A stretch of DNA of 58,261 bases from Staphylococcus simulans (GCF_003043455.1 NZ_PZGG01000010.1:1-58261), one strand, 5' to 3'; shown: positions 40,460 to 51,736, numbered from the stretch's first letter. Numbers and translations are program-made. The notes: generated by a model not told the origin, from the letters alone.

Positions 40460-41722
40460 ATGTTTAAGTTCAATGAAGATGAAGAGAAATTGAAATGTTC
40501 TTTCTGTGGCAAAGACCAAGACCAAGTTAAAAAACTTGTAGCTGGCAGTGGCGTATACATTTGTAATGAATGTATCGAATTATGTTCTGAAATTGTAGAG
40601 GAAGAACTTGCACAAACTGCTACAGAAGAATTTACAGATTTACCGACCCCGAAAGAGATTATGGATCAATTAAATAACTATGTAATTGGTCAAGAGAAAG
40701 CTAAGAAATCATTATCTGTTGCTGTATACAACCACTATAAACGTATCCAACAATTAGGACCTAATGATGACGATGTAGAACTTCAAAAAAGTAACGTCGC
40801 TTTAATCGGACCTACAGGTAGCGGTAAAACATTACTTGCACAAACTTTAGCTAAAACTTTAAACGTTCCATTTGCGATTGCAGATGCAACAAGTTTAACT
40901 GAAGCAGGTTATGTAGGTGAAGACGTAGAAAATATCTTATTACGTTTAATCCAAGCAGCTGACTTTGATATTGATAAAGCAGAAAAAGGTATTATTTACG
41001 TGGATGAAATTGATAAGATTGCACGTAAATCAGAAAATACTTCAATTACACGTGATGTATCAGGTGAAGGTGTACAACAAGCATTGCTTAAAATTCTAGA
41101 AGGTACAACTGCAAGCGTTCCACCTCAAGGCGGACGTAAGCATCCGAACCAAGAATTTATCCAAATCGATACAACGAATATCTTATTCATCCTTGGTGGT
41201 GCCTTTGATGGTATCGACGATGTGATTAAACGTCGTTTAGGTGAAAAAGTAATCGGCTTCGCAAGCAATGATGCAGCGAAAGTTGATGAAAGTGCACTAT
41301 TAGAACACATCCGTCCAGAAGATTTACAATCTTATGGATTAATCCCAGAATTTATCGGACGTATTCCAATTGTTGCAAACTTAGAAACGTTAGATATTTC
41401 AGCGTTGAAAAATATCTTAACGCAACCTAAGAATGCGTTAGTTAAACAATACAAAAAAATGCTTGAACTCGATCATGTTGAACTAGAATTTACTGATGAA
41501 GCTTTATCAGCGATTGCCGAAAAAGCTATCGAACGTAAAACTGGTGCACGTGGCTTACGTTCAATCATTGAAGAATCATTAATTGAAATCATGTATGATA
41601 TCCCATCTACAGACGATGTAGCAAAAGTGGTTATCACTGCTGATACAATCAATAATGAATCTACACCAGAATTGTATGATGCAGAAGGAAACAAAGTGAA
41701 TTTAGAAAAAACTTCTGCGTAA
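40460..41722 (+). CDS. clpX: ATP-dependent Clp protease ATP-binding subunit ClpX
   Basis: AAA+ unfoldase that feeds substrates to ClpP. The 420-aa protein has the N-terminal four-cysteine zinc-binding domain ([10 protein letters not shown]...CNECIELC, residues 14-40), Walker [13 protein letters not shown] near 117, Walker [15 protein letters not shown] near 176, the pore loop sequence GYVGED near 150, and the ClpP-binding IGF-type loop (KVIGFASN near 263). AGAGGTG lies 11 bases before the ATG. In Bacillus lon genes follow; here ysxC follows directly. Confidence 0.98.
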   Translation: MFKFNEDEEKLKCSFCGKDQDQVKKLVAGSGVYICNECIELCSEIVEEELAQTATEEFTDLPTPKEIMDQLNNYVIGQEKAKKSLSVAVYNHYKRIQQLGPNDDDVELQKSNVALIGPTGSGKTLLAQTLAKTLNVPFAIADATSLTEAGYVGEDVENILLRLIQAADFDIDKAEKGIIYVDEIDKIARKSENTSITRDVSGEGVQQALLKILEGTTASVPPQGGRKHPNQEFIQIDTTNILFILGGAFDGIDDVIKRRLGEKVIGFASNDAAKVDESALLEHIRPEDLQSYGLIPEFIGRIPIVANLETLDISALKNILTQPKNALVKQYKKMLELDHVELEFTDEALSAIAEKAIERKTGARGLRSIIEESLIEIMYDIPSTDDVAKVVITADTINNESTPELYDAEGNKVNLEKTSA

Positions 41723-41733
41723 TTAAGATAAAT

Positions 41734-41778
41734 CGAGCACTCTTTTACTCTAATGAGGGTAGGAGAGTGCTATTTTTA
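41734..41778 (+). terminator. Terminator of clpX
   Basis: AGCACTCT pairs with AGAGTGCT, with further ACTC/GAGG-type pairing inside, followed by ATTTTTATG. Confidence 0.8.
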
Positions 41779-41798
41779 TGTACATTTTAAGTAATGGA

Positions 41799-41828
41799 TT
41801 CACTTTTAAAATTAAAATTTGATATAAT
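41799..41828 (+). promoter_or_regulatory. Promoter of ysxC
   Basis: TTCACT and a perfect TATAAT are separated by 18 bases, 42 bases before the ATG. Confidence 0.6.
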
Positions 41829-41870
41829 GAAACGCGAATCAATCTAAAAGTAGTAGAAAAGAGGTCGAAT

Positions 41871-42458
41871 ATGAATATCAACCCAAATAATATAGAACTG
41901 TTAATCAGTGCGGTCAAACCAGAACAATATCCTGAAACTGGTCTAGATGAAGTAGCCTTAAGTGGTCGTTCGAATGTAGGTAAATCTACATTCATCAATA
42001 GTATGATTGGACGTAAAAATATGGCGAGAACATCACAACAACCAGGTAAAACACAAACACTGAATTTTTATGATATTGATGAACAACTTGTTTTCGTGGA
42101 TGTACCAGGTTATGGCTATGCGAAAGTAAGTAAAAAACAAAGAGAACAGTTTGGTAAAATGATTGAAAAATATATCACTGAACGCGAACAATTAAAATTG
42201 GTAATTCAATTGATTGATATTAGACATGCACCGACGCAAGATGACGTGTTGATGTATGACTTCTTAAAATATTATGATCTGCCAGTATTAATCATTGCGA
42301 CAAAACAAGATAAAATCGCAAAAGGCAAAATCCAAAAACATCTAAAAGTAATTAGAGAAAAACTAGAAATGGAAAGTGAAGATACAATTATCAGTTATTC
42401 ATCGATTAATAATAAGAATCAACAAGTGATATGGAATGCGATTCAAAGTTATTTATAA
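41871..42458 (+). CDS. ysxC: Ribosome biogenesis GTP-binding protein YsxC/EngB
   Basis: Essential GTPase needed for 50S subunit maturation. The 195-aa protein has a TrmE-Era-EngA-YihA type G domain: G1 [12 protein letters not shown] near residue 32, G2 [14 protein letters not shown]3 DVPGYGYAK near 79, G4 ATKQDKI near 144 and a G5-like SYSS near 173. AGAGGTCG precedes the ATG. It is a single-gene unit before the hem operon; no strong terminator is visible after it. Confidence 0.97.
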   Translation: MNINPNNIELLISAVKPEQYPETGLDEVALSGRSNVGKSTFINSMIGRKNMARTSQQPGKTQTLNFYDIDEQLVFVDVPGYGYAKVSKKQREQFGKMIEKYITEREQLKLVIQLIDIRHAPTQDDVLMYDFLKYYDLPVLIIATKQDKIAKGKIQKHLKVIREKLEMESEDTIISYSSINNKNQQVIWNAIQSYL

Positions 42459-42613
42459 TGAGTCTTATCTAAAAATGTGAATTTTGATTTTTGTGCCTTA
42501 GATGAATCTTGGTAACGACTTTACATCACGGCTTTCGGCAAATATGTCATAAATATGAATGAATAGTGCAATCAAAGTGAAATATGACAAAATTATGACT
42601 ACGCTTTTTCTAG

Positions 42614-42675
42614 ATTAGAATATTTCTAATTAAAAAGGTTTGATGACTTTAAGGTTTAAATATGTGTGTTATAAT
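42614..42675 (+). promoter_or_regulatory. hemA promoter with PerR-like palindrome
   Basis: TGTTATAAT (42667-42675) is a perfect extended -10. At 42614-42630 ATTAGAA and TTCTAAT form a 7-3-7 palindrome that matches the PerR consensus TTATAATnATTATAA at 11 of 14 defined positions. PerR control of hem genes is known in Bacillus; here it is an inference. Confidence 0.5.
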
Positions 42676-42709
42676 TAGTGTATTGTCAATAGTATGGAGG
42701 GCGTTAAAA

Positions 42710-44047
42710 ATGCATATAATTGCGATAAGCATCAACCATCGTACCGCTGATGTAGCATTGAGAGAGAAAGTTGCTTTCAAAGCTGATGCCATACATGAAT
42801 CGCATATTGATTTATTTGAAACAAAATCAATATTAGAAAACGTGATTTTATCAACGTGCAACCGAACTGAAGTGTATGCAGTAGCAGACCAGATTCACAC
42901 TGGACGCTATTATATCCAACGCTTCTTAGCACGTAAATTCGGTTTAGAAGTTGATGAAATTAAATCAATGTCTGAAGCATTGGTGGGGGATGAAGCTGTA
43001 GAACATTTATTTAATGTAACTTCAGGCTTAGATTCTATTGTGTTAGGGGAAACACAAATTCTTGGCCAAATGAGAGATGCATTCTTTACAGCACAAGAAG
43101 TAGGTACAACAGGTACGATTTTCAATCATTTATTTAAACAAGCAATCACATTTGCGAAACGTGCACATCATGAAACTGATATTGCTGATAATGCTGTCAG
43201 TGTTTCATATGCAGCCGTAGAATTAGCTAAAAAAGTATTCGGCCATCTTAAATCACAACATGCTGTGATTATCGGCGCTGGAGAAATGAGTGAACTTTCA
43301 CTACTGAACTTGATGGGTTCAGGTATTGAACATGTTACGGTTGTGAATAGAACAGCTGAGCGTGCATGCCAATTAGCTGAGAAGCATCAAGCTTCTTATG
43401 CCTCAATGGAAGAGTTAGAATCTTTATTAGTCAATGCAGATATTGTGATTAGTTCAACAAGTGCATCTGATTATATTATTACTCGAGATATGATGGAATC
43501 TGTAAGACATCAACGTAAACAAGAGCCAATGGTCTTAATTGATATTGCGGTACCTAGAGATATTGATCCAGCTATTGAATCTGATATGAACATTTTCAGC
43601 TACGATATCGATGACCTTAAAGGACTTGTTGATGCGAATTTACGCGAAAGAGAAGCAGCAGCAGCTCAAATCGCTGAACAAATTCCAAATGAAATCGCAA
43701 CGCATAATGATTGGGTTAACATGTTAGGTGTCGTTCCAGTGATTAGAGCTTTACGTGAGAAAGCAATGCATATCCAACAAGAAACTATGGACAGCATTGA
43801 TCGTAAATTACCTGATTTAAGTGAACGTGAACGTAAAGTGATTTCTAAGCATACGAAAAGTATCATTAATCAAATGTTGAAAGACCCGATTAAACAAGCT
43901 AAAGAATTGAGTAATGATAAAAATAGCAGTGAAAAATTAGAGCTGTTCCAAAATATCTTTGATATTGAAGCTGAAAGCGAATATGAAAAGAGTGTTGCTA
44001 AAAAAGAACGCCGACTTTCAGCAAGACAAATCTTAGGTTTTGATTAA
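42710..44047 (+). CDS. hemA: Glutamyl-tRNA reductase
   Basis: First committed step of tetrapyrrole synthesis: reduces glutamyl-tRNA with NADPH to glutamate-1-semialdehyde. The 445-aa protein has the catalytic cysteine in [12 protein letters not shown] near residue 50, the signature [15 protein letters not shown] near 106, the NADPH loop [14 protein letters not shown] near 188 and a C-terminal dimerisation helix. ATG at 42710 is nine bases after GGAGGG; an in-frame ATG at 42662 overlaps the promoter. It heads the hemAXCDBL operon. The N-terminal region is where heme-dependent proteolysis acts in other species. Confidence 0.97.
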   Translation: MHIIAISINHRTADVALREKVAFKADAIHESHIDLFETKSILENVILSTCNRTEVYAVADQIHTGRYYIQRFLARKFGLEVDEIKSMSEALVGDEAVEHLFNVTSGLDSIVLGETQILGQMRDAFFTAQEVGTTGTIFNHLFKQAITFAKRAHHETDIADNAVSVSYAAVELAKKVFGHLKSQHAVIIGAGEMSELSLLNLMGSGIEHVTVVNRTAERACQLAEKHQASYASMEELESLLVNADIVISSTSASDYIITRDMMESVRHQRKQEPMVLIDIAVPRDIDPAIESDMNIFSYDIDDLKGLVDANLREREAAAAQIAEQIPNEIATHNDWVNMLGVVPVIRALREKAMHIQQETMDSIDRKLPDLSERERKVISKHTKSIINQMLKDPIKQAKELSNDKNSSEKLELFQNIFDIEAESEYEKSVAKKERRLSARQILGFD

Positions 44048-44069
44048 ACAGCCATAGTATGGTGATGAT

Positions 44070-44894
44070 ATGCAAGATATATTTTTCGTGCGTTTCCATG
44101 AAGTAACCTTGCTGATTTATTTACTCAGTATTTCTTGCTATTTTTATGATTTTTTTAAAAAGAATCATAAAATTAGAACCTTAGGGTTCTACACACTAGG
44201 GATTGTTTGGTTACTACAAACAATCTCTTTGTCTTTATATATCAACATGGCCAGATCAGTTCCACTGGGTTCGGTCTTTGATGTGTTTTATTTTTTAAAC
44301 TGGATGATATTATCAATTTCGATAGTCATCAGTGTCGTAAAGCACTTAGACTTTTCTATATTTTTGTTTAATGCCATTGGGTTTGTAGTGATGTCGATAC
44401 ATACCTTCAGACCAAATGAAACGTATATTCGAGATGCAGCGTTTAATGTGAATCATGAATTGTTGATTATACATGTTTCACTCGCCATTATCAGTTATGC
44501 GTTATTTTCACTCGCTTTTGTGAATGGTGTGTTATATGTATTGCAGTATCGTAACCTTAAACACAAGCATTTCGATCAAAAATATTTTAGAATAGGTAGT
44601 GTGTACAGCTTAGAAAAAATGACGTTTTATTCAACAGTCATTGGATTAGTAATTTTAATTATCGGAGTTATATTAGGCGCACAATGGGGTTTTCAGACAA
44701 TAGGTTTCAATATTTTGTTAGATCCTAAAGTCGTATCTTCAATAATTGTTATGATTTGTTATGGCATCTATATTCTCTTACGAACAAGAAAATGGGTGAG
44801 TCCGTTAAATCATGTTTTATTTAACATGCTGATTTATCTTTTCAGTATGTTCAACTTATTGTTTATTTCTCATTTTCCGAATTTCTTCGGATAA
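44070..44894 (+). CDS. hemX: HemX, CcsA-like membrane protein
   Basis: A 274-aa integral membrane protein of the cytochrome c assembly (CcsA/HemX) family with about eight hydrophobic helices. Conserved features include a histidine in VNHELLIIHVSLAIISYALF and GAQWGFQTIGF in the loop before the last helices. In Bacillus and Staphylococcus HemX lowers the amount of HemA, acting as a negative effector of heme synthesis; no heme chemistry is shown. The ribosome site is weak (GGTGATG), which may keep its level low. It lies 22 bases after hemA. Confidence 0.9.
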   Translation: MQDIFFVRFHEVTLLIYLLSISCYFYDFFKKNHKIRTLGFYTLGIVWLLQTISLSLYINMARSVPLGSVFDVFYFLNWMILSISIVISVVKHLDFSIFLFNAIGFVVMSIHTFRPNETYIRDAAFNVNHELLIIHVSLAIISYALFSLAFVNGVLYVLQYRNLKHKHFDQKYFRIGSVYSLEKMTFYSTVIGLVILIIGVILGAQWGFQTIGFNILLDPKVVSSIIVMICYGIYILLRTRKWVSPLNHVLFNMLIYLFSMFNLLFISHFPNFFG

Positions 44895-44925
44895 AGTATA
44901 ACTTTATGCAGAGGAGGACGTTGGC

Positions 44926-45852
44926 ATGCGTAAGCTTGTCGTTGGTTCAAGAAGAAGTAAATTGGCGTTGACTCAAAGTCGTCAGTTTATTGAAAAATTA
45001 AAAGAAGTACAACCAGATTTAGATATTGAAATTAAAGAAATCGTCACTAAAGGCGATCAGATTGTAGATAGACAACTTTCTAAAGTAGGTGGCAAAGGTT
45101 TGTTTGTGAAAGAAATACAACAAGCCTTATTTGACCGTGAAATTGATTTAGCAATCCACTCACTAAAAGATGTACCAAGTGAATTACCAGAAGGTTTAAC
45201 ACTCGGGTGTGTTCCTGATAGAGAAATTCCATTCGATGCATTTATCTCTAAAAATCATGTGAAACTAGCAGACTTGCCAGATGGCAGCATCGTCGGTACA
45301 AGTTCTTTAAGACGCGGCGCTCAAATTTTAGCTAAATATCCTAATCTTGAAATCAAATGGATTAGAGGAAACATCGATACACGTCTTAATAAATTAGAAA
45401 CTGAAGATTATGATGCAATTATTTTAGCAGCAGCTGGTTTACGCAGAATGGGTTGGTCTGATGATATTGTAACTGAATATTTACAACCAGACTTATTAAT
45501 TCCGGCAATCGGTCAAGGTGCGCTAGGCATAGAATGTCGTAGTGATGATACAGAACTCTTGGACTTATTGAAAAAAGTGCATAATCAAAGTGTAGCAGAA
45601 TGTGTCACAGCTGAACGTACTTTCCTTAAAGAGATGAACGGCAGCTGCCAAGTACCTATTGGAGGTTATGCAACAGTTGATAATGATGGCCAACTGACAT
45701 TTACAGGTTTAATTATGTCACCAGATGGCAAGCAACGCTTTGAGCATACAGTTAACGGACAAAATCCTGTTGAACTTGGTAAAGAAGCAAGTGATGTCTT
45801 GAAAGAACAAGGTGCATATGAAATCATTGAAGCACTCAATGATGAAGCCTAA
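44926..45852 (+). CDS. hemC: Hydroxymethylbilane synthase
   Basis: Joins four porphobilinogen units into hydroxymethylbilane. The 308-aa protein starts [17 protein letters not shown], has the catalytic aspartate segment [16 protein letters not shown] near 80, and [12 protein letters not shown] near 146. The dipyrromethane cofactor cysteine is in [13 protein letters not shown] near residue 241. GAGGAGG precedes the ATG. Third gene of the hem operon. Confidence 0.97.
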   Translation: MRKLVVGSRRSKLALTQSRQFIEKLKEVQPDLDIEIKEIVTKGDQIVDRQLSKVGGKGLFVKEIQQALFDREIDLAIHSLKDVPSELPEGLTLGCVPDREIPFDAFISKNHVKLADLPDGSIVGTSSLRRGAQILAKYPNLEIKWIRGNIDTRLNKLETEDYDAIILAAAGLRRMGWSDDIVTEYLQPDLLIPAIGQGALGIECRSDDTELLDLLKKVHNQSVAECVTAERTFLKEMNGSCQVPIGGYATVDNDGQLTFTGLIMSPDGKQRFEHTVNGQNPVELGKEASDVLKEQGAYEIIEALNDEA

Positions 45853-45876
45853 TCTATAAGTTGGAGATGAATTGCT

Positions 45877-46566
45877 ATGAGTGCATCAGTCATAATGACG
45901 CAATCCAGTGCAATGCACACAGAGGATCAAACGTGGATACATTTGCCGTTCATCAAATTAGAACCGTTATCTTTTGATGAATCAGTATTAAAGCGTTCCT
46001 ATACGTGGCTAGTTTTATCCTCTAAAAATGCAGTGAGATATTTTTTACCGTATCTTTCACAACTAAGTTATCAAAAAGTGGCAGTCATCGGTAAAAAAAC
46101 ACAACGTTTTTGCGAACAGCATGGGATAGAAGTAGATTTTTGTCCTGATGATTTTTCACAAGAAGGATTTCTAGACAAATTTTCTTTTGAAAATGGCGCC
46201 TCTATTTTTATACCAAGCAGTAAAGCAGCACGTCCTTTGTTAGAAGAGGAATTAAAAGAACGTGGGGCAGATGTGGTTAAAATCGATTTATATGAACCTG
46301 TTGAGCATCAACAAAATATTCATGAAGCAATTGAATTGTTGAAAAATCGTTCAGCGGATGGAATTGCATTCGCAAGTTCATCTTCCGCAGAAAACTTTTT
46401 TAATGCGTTGAAACGATACCGAATTCAACCAATATTTGAATGTTATGCTATAGGTCAACCAACTTATGAAACAGTTCGCAAAAATGGTTATGACGCTGTT
46501 ATAGCACAAAAGCAAACAATTGATGGTTTAATCAATACAATAAAAGAAAGTAGGAATCTTAAATGA
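45877..46566 (+). CDS. hemD: Uroporphyrinogen-III synthase
   Basis: Cyclises hydroxymethylbilane with inversion of ring D to give uroporphyrinogen III. The 229-aa protein is divergent, as usual for HemD. Recognisable parts are [17 protein letters not shown] near 44, the hinge [12 protein letters not shown], and [17 protein letters not shown] near 167, typical of the two-domain fold. Assignment rests on this plus position between hemC and hemB. Its stop overlaps the hemB start (ATGA). Confidence 0.92.
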   Translation: MSASVIMTQSSAMHTEDQTWIHLPFIKLEPLSFDESVLKRSYTWLVLSSKNAVRYFLPYLSQLSYQKVAVIGKKTQRFCEQHGIEVDFCPDDFSQEGFLDKFSFENGASIFIPSSKAARPLLEEELKERGADVVKIDLYEPVEHQQNIHEAIELLKNRSADGIAFASSSSAENFFNALKRYRIQPIFECYAIGQPTYETVRKNGYDAVIAQKQTIDGLINTIKESRNLK

Positions 46567-47546
46567 GTTTTGACAGACACAGAAGATTACGTATTAATGA
46601 ATCAATGCGCAGTCTTGTAAGAGAAAATCACGTACGTAAAGAAGATTTGATTTATCCTATCTTTGTCGTAGAAAGAGACGATGTTAAAAAAGAAATTCCA
46701 TCAATGCCTGGAATATATCAAATCAGCTTGAATCACCTAGAGGAAGAATTACAAGAAGCTTATGATTTAGGTATCAGAGCAGTGATGTTCTTTGGTGTCC
46801 CAAATGAAAAAGATTCAGTGGGTACAGGTGCATACGCACATGAAGGTATCATTCAACAAGCAACAAGAAAATCTAAAAAACTTTATCCAGACATGTTAGT
46901 CTTAGCAGACACTTGTCTCTGTGAATATACAGATCATGGCCACTGCGGTCTAATTGATGACCATACGCATGATGTGGATAATGATAAAACGTTACCTTTA
47001 CTTGTGAAAACAGCAATTTCTCAAGTAGAAGCGGGTGCAGATATCATCGCACCAAGTAATATGATGGATGGTTTTGTGACTGAAATTCGTAAAGGATTAG
47101 ATGAAGCAGGCTATTACAATATTCCGATTATGAGCTACGGTATTAAATATGCATCAAGTTTCTATGGTCCTTTCCGTGATGCTGCTGAATCTACACCATC
47201 ATTCGGTGATCGCAGAACATATCAAATGGATCCTGCTAACCGTCGTGAAGCACTGCTTGAACTTGAAAGTGACTTAAAAGAAGGTGCAGATATGATGATT
47301 GTTAAACCTGCACTTAGTTACTTAGACATCATCAGAGATGTAAAAGAAAGAACGAATGTTCCAGTTATCGCATATAATGTCAGCGGTGAATACAGCATGA
47401 TTAAAGCAGCAGCATTACAAGGATGGATTGATGAAGAACGTAACGTTATGGAACAAATGGTTTCAATGAAACGTGCAGGTGCAGACATGATTATTACGTA
47501 TTTCGCAAAAGATGTTTGTCGTTATTTAGATAAGGAGGACAAATAA
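46563..47546 (+). CDS. hemB: Porphobilinogen synthase (5-aminolaevulinate dehydratase)
   Basis: Condenses two 5-aminolaevulinate molecules to porphobilinogen. The 327-aa barrel enzyme has both Schiff-base lysines: [17 protein letters not shown] near 199 and [13 protein letters not shown] near 252. The metal site reads [14 protein letters not shown] near 119, with three cysteines, so it belongs to the zinc-dependent class rather than the aspartate-rich magnesium class. The ATG overlaps the hemD stop, and hemL starts at the next base after its own stop. Confidence 0.97.
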   Translation: MSFDRHRRLRINESMRSLVRENHVRKEDLIYPIFVVERDDVKKEIPSMPGIYQISLNHLEEELQEAYDLGIRAVMFFGVPNEKDSVGTGAYAHEGIIQQATRKSKKLYPDMLVLADTCLCEYTDHGHCGLIDDHTHDVDNDKTLPLLVKTAISQVEAGADIIAPSNMMDGFVTEIRKGLDEAGYYNIPIMSYGIKYASSFYGPFRDAAESTPSFGDRRTYQMDPANRREALLELESDLKEGADMMIVKPALSYLDIIRDVKERTNVPVIAYNVSGEYSMIKAAALQGWIDEERNVMEQMVSMKRAGADMIITYFAKDVCRYLDKEDK

Positions 47547-48836
47547 ATGAGTTACGAAAAGTCTATTGAAGCATTTAAAAAAGCAGAACAATTAATGCCC
47601 GGTGGTGTGAACAGTCCGGTACGTGCATTCAAATCTGTAGATATGCCGGCCATCTTTATGGATCATGGTAAAGGTTCAAAAATCTATGATATCGATGGCA
47701 ATGAATATATTGATTACGTGCTAAGTTGGGGACCTTTAATTTTAGGTCATGAAAACAAACAAGTCATTGAGAGCTTGCATAAAGCAGTTGATAAAGGTAC
47801 AAGCTTCGGTGCTTCTACATTAGAAGAAATCAAATTGGCTGAACTTGTGATTGACCGTGTACCATCAATTGAGAAAGTCAGAATGGTTTCTTCAGGTACA
47901 GAAGCAACTCAAGATACAATTCGTTTGGCTAGAGGTTATACAGGCCGTGATAAAATAGTAAAATTTGAAGGTTGCTACCATGGCCATAGTGACTCACTTT
48001 TAATTAAAGCAGGTTCAGGTGTTGCTACTTTAGGTTTACCAGATTCTCCAGGTGTGCCTGAAGGTACAGCTAAAAGTACAATTACAGTACCATACAATGA
48101 TTTAGATGCGATTAAACAAGCGTTTGAAATGTATGGCGATGATATTGCGGGTGTGATTGTAGAACCGGTAGCTGGCAACATGGGTGTTGTACCACCAATT
48201 GAAGGTTTCTTACAAGGTTTAAGAGATGTCACGAATGAATATGGTTCATTATTAATCTTTGATGAAGTGATGACAGGCTTCAGAGTAGGTTATAACTGTG
48301 CACAAGGTTACTTTGATGTTATGCCTGACTTAACTTGTCTAGGTAAAGTTATCGGTGGGGGCTTACCAGTCGGTGCATTCGGCGGTAAAGCTGAAATCAT
48401 GGATAAAATTGCACCAGTCGGTTCAATTTATCAAGCAGGTACATTATCAGGTAACCCGCTAGCTATGACGAGTGGTTATGAAACATTAAGTCAACTTACA
48501 CCTGAAAGTTATGAATACTTCAATGAACTAGGTGACTTATTAGAAGAAGGTTTGAAAAAAGTTGCGAAAAAACATAATGTACCATTAACAGTTAATCGTG
48601 CAGGTTCAATGATTGGTTACTTCTTAAACGAAGGGCCAGTGACAAACTTTGCTCAAGCTAATCAAAGTGACTTGAAGTTATTCTCAGAAATGTATCGTGA
48701 AATGGCGAAAGAAGGTGTATTCTTACCACCTTCACAATTCGAAGGAACATTCTTATCTACTGCTCATACAAAAGAAGATATTGAGAAAACAATTGAAGCG
48801 TTCGATAAAGCATTTGAACGTGTGACAAACAAATAA
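47547..48836 (+). CDS. hemL: Glutamate-1-semialdehyde 2,1-aminomutase
   Basis: PLP enzyme that converts glutamate-1-semialdehyde to 5-aminolaevulinate. The 429-aa class III aminotransferase-fold protein has [15 protein letters not shown] at the N-terminus, [20 protein letters not shown] near 113, the PLP aspartate in [14 protein letters not shown] near 240, and the PLP-binding lysine in [17 protein letters not shown] near 266. AAGGAGG within the end of hemB is its ribosome site. Last gene of the hem operon. Some staphylococci encode a second copy elsewhere. Confidence 0.97.
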   Translation: MSYEKSIEAFKKAEQLMPGGVNSPVRAFKSVDMPAIFMDHGKGSKIYDIDGNEYIDYVLSWGPLILGHENKQVIESLHKAVDKGTSFGASTLEEIKLAELVIDRVPSIEKVRMVSSGTEATQDTIRLARGYTGRDKIVKFEGCYHGHSDSLLIKAGSGVATLGLPDSPGVPEGTAKSTITVPYNDLDAIKQAFEMYGDDIAGVIVEPVAGNMGVVPPIEGFLQGLRDVTNEYGSLLIFDEVMTGFRVGYNCAQGYFDVMPDLTCLGKVIGGGLPVGAFGGKAEIMDKIAPVGSIYQAGTLSGNPLAMTSGYETLSQLTPESYEYFNELGDLLEEGLKKVAKKHNVPLTVNRAGSMIGYFLNEGPVTNFAQANQSDLKLFSEMYREMAKEGVFLPPSQFEGTFLSTAHTKEDIEKTIEAFDKAFERVTNK

Positions 48837-48849
48837 TCATTTGCTATAT

Positions 48850-48896
48850 GACAGAGTGAGACATCGTATATAAGGATGTCTCACTCTGTTTTTATA
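48850..48896 (+). terminator. Terminator of the hem operon
   Basis: ACAGAGTGAGACATC pairs with GATGTCTCACTCTGT and leads into T5. Confidence 0.93.
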
Positions 48897-48963
48897 TATA
48901 ATAATTTTGAAAACGATTATAATATCGGTTAGAAATCAATTCTTATAACTTTAGAATAAAGCG

Positions 48964-48972
48964 TGTTATGAT
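48964..48972 (+). promoter_or_regulatory. Possible extended -10 promoter of the AbrB-type gene
   Basis: TGTTATGAT, an extended -10, lies 43 bases before the ATG; the -35 region is weak. Confidence 0.45.
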
Positions 48973-49014
48973 GGTAATGAATGAAAAGTAGTGGGATAAG
49001 GGTAGTGGTAATCA

Positions 49015-50091
49015 ATGAATAAAAAATTGCGTAATAATCTTATTGTATTGTTACTGGCAATCGTTATCAGTTTGATTCTATCTGCAATGAATATCATGCT
49101 GCCTTATATGTTTGGACCTATCATCGCAAGTATCATTTGTATCCGTGTTTTTAAGTTGGAAGTAGAATGGCCGTTTTGGCTCAGTCAGTTGGGTTTGATT
49201 TTACTTGGGGTGCAAATCGGATCCACATTTACACGTACGGTATTAAATGATATTACGCAAAACTGGTTATCAATTGTTTTAGTAACAGTATTGCTGTTGG
49301 GGATGGCAATACTGATTGCGTACTTCTTTAAAAAAATCGCGAAAGTGAATAATGAAACAGCTTTGCTAAGTGTTATACCTGGTGCGTTGAGTCAGATGTT
49401 GATTATGGCTGAAGAAGATAAACGTGCAAATATTTTAGTGGTGAGTTTAACACAGACGTCACGTGTCATTTTCGTGGTGATTTTAGTACCGATGATGTCT
49501 TATTTTATGTCGAGTGGAAGCGGAGATGCCTCTAGTAGTAAGGTAGTGGAACTTGAACCGTTGACTCGCGTATTGAATCTCGGACAAATTGCTTTGTTGG
49601 TAGTTGGCATTGCGATTGTTTACTTTGTGATGGCGAAAATTAATTTTCCAACGAAACAATTACTTGCACCGATAGTGGTATTGATTGCTTGGAATATGTT
49701 TACGAATGAAACATTTTCACTAGATAACTATTTAATTGCAGCAGCACAAATTGCATATATGATTCGAATTGGTATTCAAATTTCTAAATTAATGAATGAT
49801 TTAAAAGGACGTGTTGCAGTTGCTATCGCATTTCAAAATGTGATGCTCATTTTATTAGCAGGTGTAATGGTTTATTTAATTTCACTCTTTAATCATATGC
49901 GATTGAACGATTTATTCTTAGGCGCAGCACCAGGCGGCATGAGTCAAATTGTCTTGGTCGCAATGGAAACACATGCGGATGTAGCTATCATCTCTAGTTT
50001 CCATATCTTTAGAATTTTCTTTATCCTGTTCATAATTGCGCCAATCATAAAATACTTCTTAAGTTATACTGAGCGTAAATTGAATAAGTAA
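49015..50091 (+). CDS. AbrB-family membrane protein (PF05145 type)
   Basis: A 358-aa polytopic membrane protein of about ten helices built from two similar halves, each with a GxxxQxG-type re-entrant segment (LLGVQIGSTFTRTVL near 66 and MIRIGIQISKL near 248; VIPGALSQMLIMA near 122 and AAPGGMSQIVLVA near 306). This duplication is the hallmark of the AbrB family (often mislabelled a regulator; unrelated to the DNA-binding AbrB of Bacillus). Transport is likely, but the substrate is unknown. AAGGGTAGTGG is its ribosome site. It is a single gene convergent with pcp. Confidence 0.82.
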   Translation: MNKKLRNNLIVLLLAIVISLILSAMNIMLPYMFGPIIASIICIRVFKLEVEWPFWLSQLGLILLGVQIGSTFTRTVLNDITQNWLSIVLVTVLLLGMAILIAYFFKKIAKVNNETALLSVIPGALSQMLIMAEEDKRANILVVSLTQTSRVIFVVILVPMMSYFMSSGSGDASSSKVVELEPLTRVLNLGQIALLVVGIAIVYFVMAKINFPTKQLLAPIVVLIAWNMFTNETFSLDNYLIAAAQIAYMIRIGIQISKLMNDLKGRVAVAIAFQNVMLILLAGVMVYLISLFNHMRLNDLFLGAAPGGMSQIVLVAMETHADVAIISSFHIFRIFFILFIIAPIIKYFLSYTERKLNK

Positions 50092-50096
50092 CACAT

Positions 50097-50126
50097 GAAA
50101 ATAACCGCCGATGAGGCGGTTATTTT
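50097..50126. terminator. Bidirectional terminator between the AbrB-type gene and pcp
   Basis: AAAATAACCGCC pairs perfectly with GGCGGTTATTTT around a GATGA loop. It can serve both convergent transcripts. Confidence 0.92.
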
Positions 50127-50143
50127 GTATTCATACAATTAAA

Positions 50144-50785
50144 TTAATGTGTTTCTCCTAAAGCGATATTTTCATCGCTGTTATCTGCTGATAATTCTGA
50201 GATTGCTGCTTCTAATCCTTTAACAATAGTATCTAGTGCCATTGAAGGAGTATTTGGTTTATTTGTCACTTGTTCAGGAATGAACGGTACGTGGATAAAA
50301 CCGAATTGAATATATGGGAAAGTAGTCGCATGTAAATATCCCAATTGATATAACACATGGTTACAAACAAAAGTTCCTGCAGTATTTGATAGTGAAGCAG
50401 GAACACCTGCATCTTTAATCGCTTGTGTCAGTCGTTTAACTGGCATATTTGAAAAGTAAGCAGGTGCACCGTCTTCTTGAATGACTTCATCAATCGGTTG
50501 ATTGCCTTTATTGTCAGCAATTCTCGCATCATCTACATTAATACCGACACGCTCAGGTGTTAAATCAAATCTGCCGCCAGCTTGTCCAATAGCAAGCACC
50601 GCATCATATGTTTCAATTTTAAGTTGTTGTTTGATGACTTCGACAGATTCATTGAATACAGTAGGGATTTCTAATTTAGTAATCGTATGTTCACCAATTG
50701 TTTCTGGTAATAACTTCACCGCTTCTAAAGCTGGATTTGTTTTTTCTTTACCAAATGGATCAAAAGCTGTTACAAGTATATTCAT
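50144..50785 (-). CDS. pcp: Pyroglutamyl-peptidase I
   Basis: Cysteine peptidase (family C15) that removes N-terminal 5-oxoproline from peptides. The 213-aa protein starts [20 protein letters not shown], with the catalytic glutamate in [18 protein letters not shown] near 80, cysteine in [14 protein letters not shown] near 142 and histidine in [11 protein letters not shown] near 165. AAGGAGA lies before the ATG. It is the last gene of a reverse-strand operon behind two membrane proteins of DUF979 and DUF969, 24 bases after the former. Confidence 0.96.
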   Translation of the reverse strand: MNILVTAFDPFGKEKTNPALEAVKLLPETIGEHTITKLEIPTVFNESVEVIKQQLKIETYDAVLAIGQAGGRFDLTPERVGINVDDARIADNKGNQPIDEVIQEDGAPAYFSNMPVKRLTQAIKDAGVPASLSNTAGTFVCNHVLYQLGYLHATTFPYIQFGFIHVPFIPEQVTNKPNTPSMALDTIVKGLEAAISELSADNSDENIALGETH

Positions 50786-50809
50786 GTTATCTTCTCCTTT
50801 ATCTATATA

Positions 50810-51736
50810 TTAAAATGCCCAAAAATACATTAATCCGATGTGTACTAAGATTAATAAAAAGGCAACTGGAATTTGTGCTTTAATGACGCTAAATTCGTTT
50901 TTCATTTCTAATAAAGCGACTGGCAACGTGTTGAAGTTTGCGGCCATCGGTGTTAATAAAGTACCACAGAAACCACCAGTCATCGCTAGTGCACCCGCGA
51001 TTGCAGGATCAGCACCTTGTGCAATAACAAACGGAATACCAATACTTGCGGTAATAACAGTGAAGGCTGCAAATGCATTACCCATCAACATTGTGAAAAT
51101 GACCATACCTAAAATATAGGCAGTCGCACCAATTAAATGATTACCTTCAGGTAAGAAACTTGAAATCCCGTTAGAGATGACTTTTCCCACACCGCTGACT
51201 GTAAATAACACACCTAGAGCAGCTAAGAATTGTGGTAAGATGCCGACTGTCCCAACTTGTTGTGTCAATCTATCACTGTCATATAAAATGTATTTTGCTT
51301 TAGGCTTGATAATGAAATATGCAGCAATTAAACCGACAACTGAAGCAACACCTAAGCCAATCGCACCGCCTAACGGTGTCCAGTTCGAAACTATAACCGC
51401 AACAACAGCTAAAACAACAGCTGGCCAAAAGAGTTTATTGCCGAAACGTTCAGCGCCTTGCTCACCTTGTTTCTCAGTGACGTCCACAATATTTTTGATT
51501 GTGACTTGACGTGTTAGTGTTAATAGACCCATCAATAAAATAAGTGCGCCATTGACTACGTTTGGAATATAGGGTCCGAAAATAAACGTAATTGCGAGCA
51601 AAATCCAAAATAGAGCAGTGCCTATACGTTTCCCTTTGTTTGGGTCTCGAAGTACACGGTACGCTGTATAAAGTAATTGAATACCGATTAAAATATAAAA
51701 GAATTCAAGGATAGTATCTAATGTGTGTTGACTCAT
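50810..51736 (-). CDS. DUF979 membrane protein
   Basis: A 308-aa integral membrane protein with about nine helices, matching the DUF979 family of the ion-transporter clan. Conserved glycine- and threonine-rich segments near the C-terminus (GALAMTGGFCGTLLTPMAANFN near 250, read in parts) resemble the helix-break regions of such carriers. Its ATG overlaps the stop of the DUF969 gene (ATGA), and pcp follows. The trio suggests a two-part transporter for pyroglutamyl peptides or 5-oxoproline; that role is inference from neighbourhood only. Confidence 0.82.
   Translation of the reverse strand: MSQHTLDTILEFFYILIGIQLLYTAYRVLRDPNKGKRIGTALFWILLAITFIFGPYIPNVVNGALILLMGLLTLTRQVTIKNIVDVTEKQGEQGAERFGNKLFWPAVVLAVVAVIVSNWTPLGGAIGLGVASVVGLIAAYFIIKPKAKYILYDSDRLTQQVGTVGILPQFLAALGVLFTVSGVGKVISNGISSFLPEGNHLIGATAYILGMVIFTMLMGNAFAAFTVITASIGIPFVIAQGADPAIAGALAMTGGFCGTLLTPMAANFNTLPVALLEMKNEFSVIKAQIPVAFLLILVHIGLMYFWAF

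Noticed and set aside
48914..48927. CGATTATAATATCG as a Fur/Zur/PerR-type box before the AbrB-type gene
   Set aside because: Only 4-base arms are symmetric and the match to each consensus is poor.
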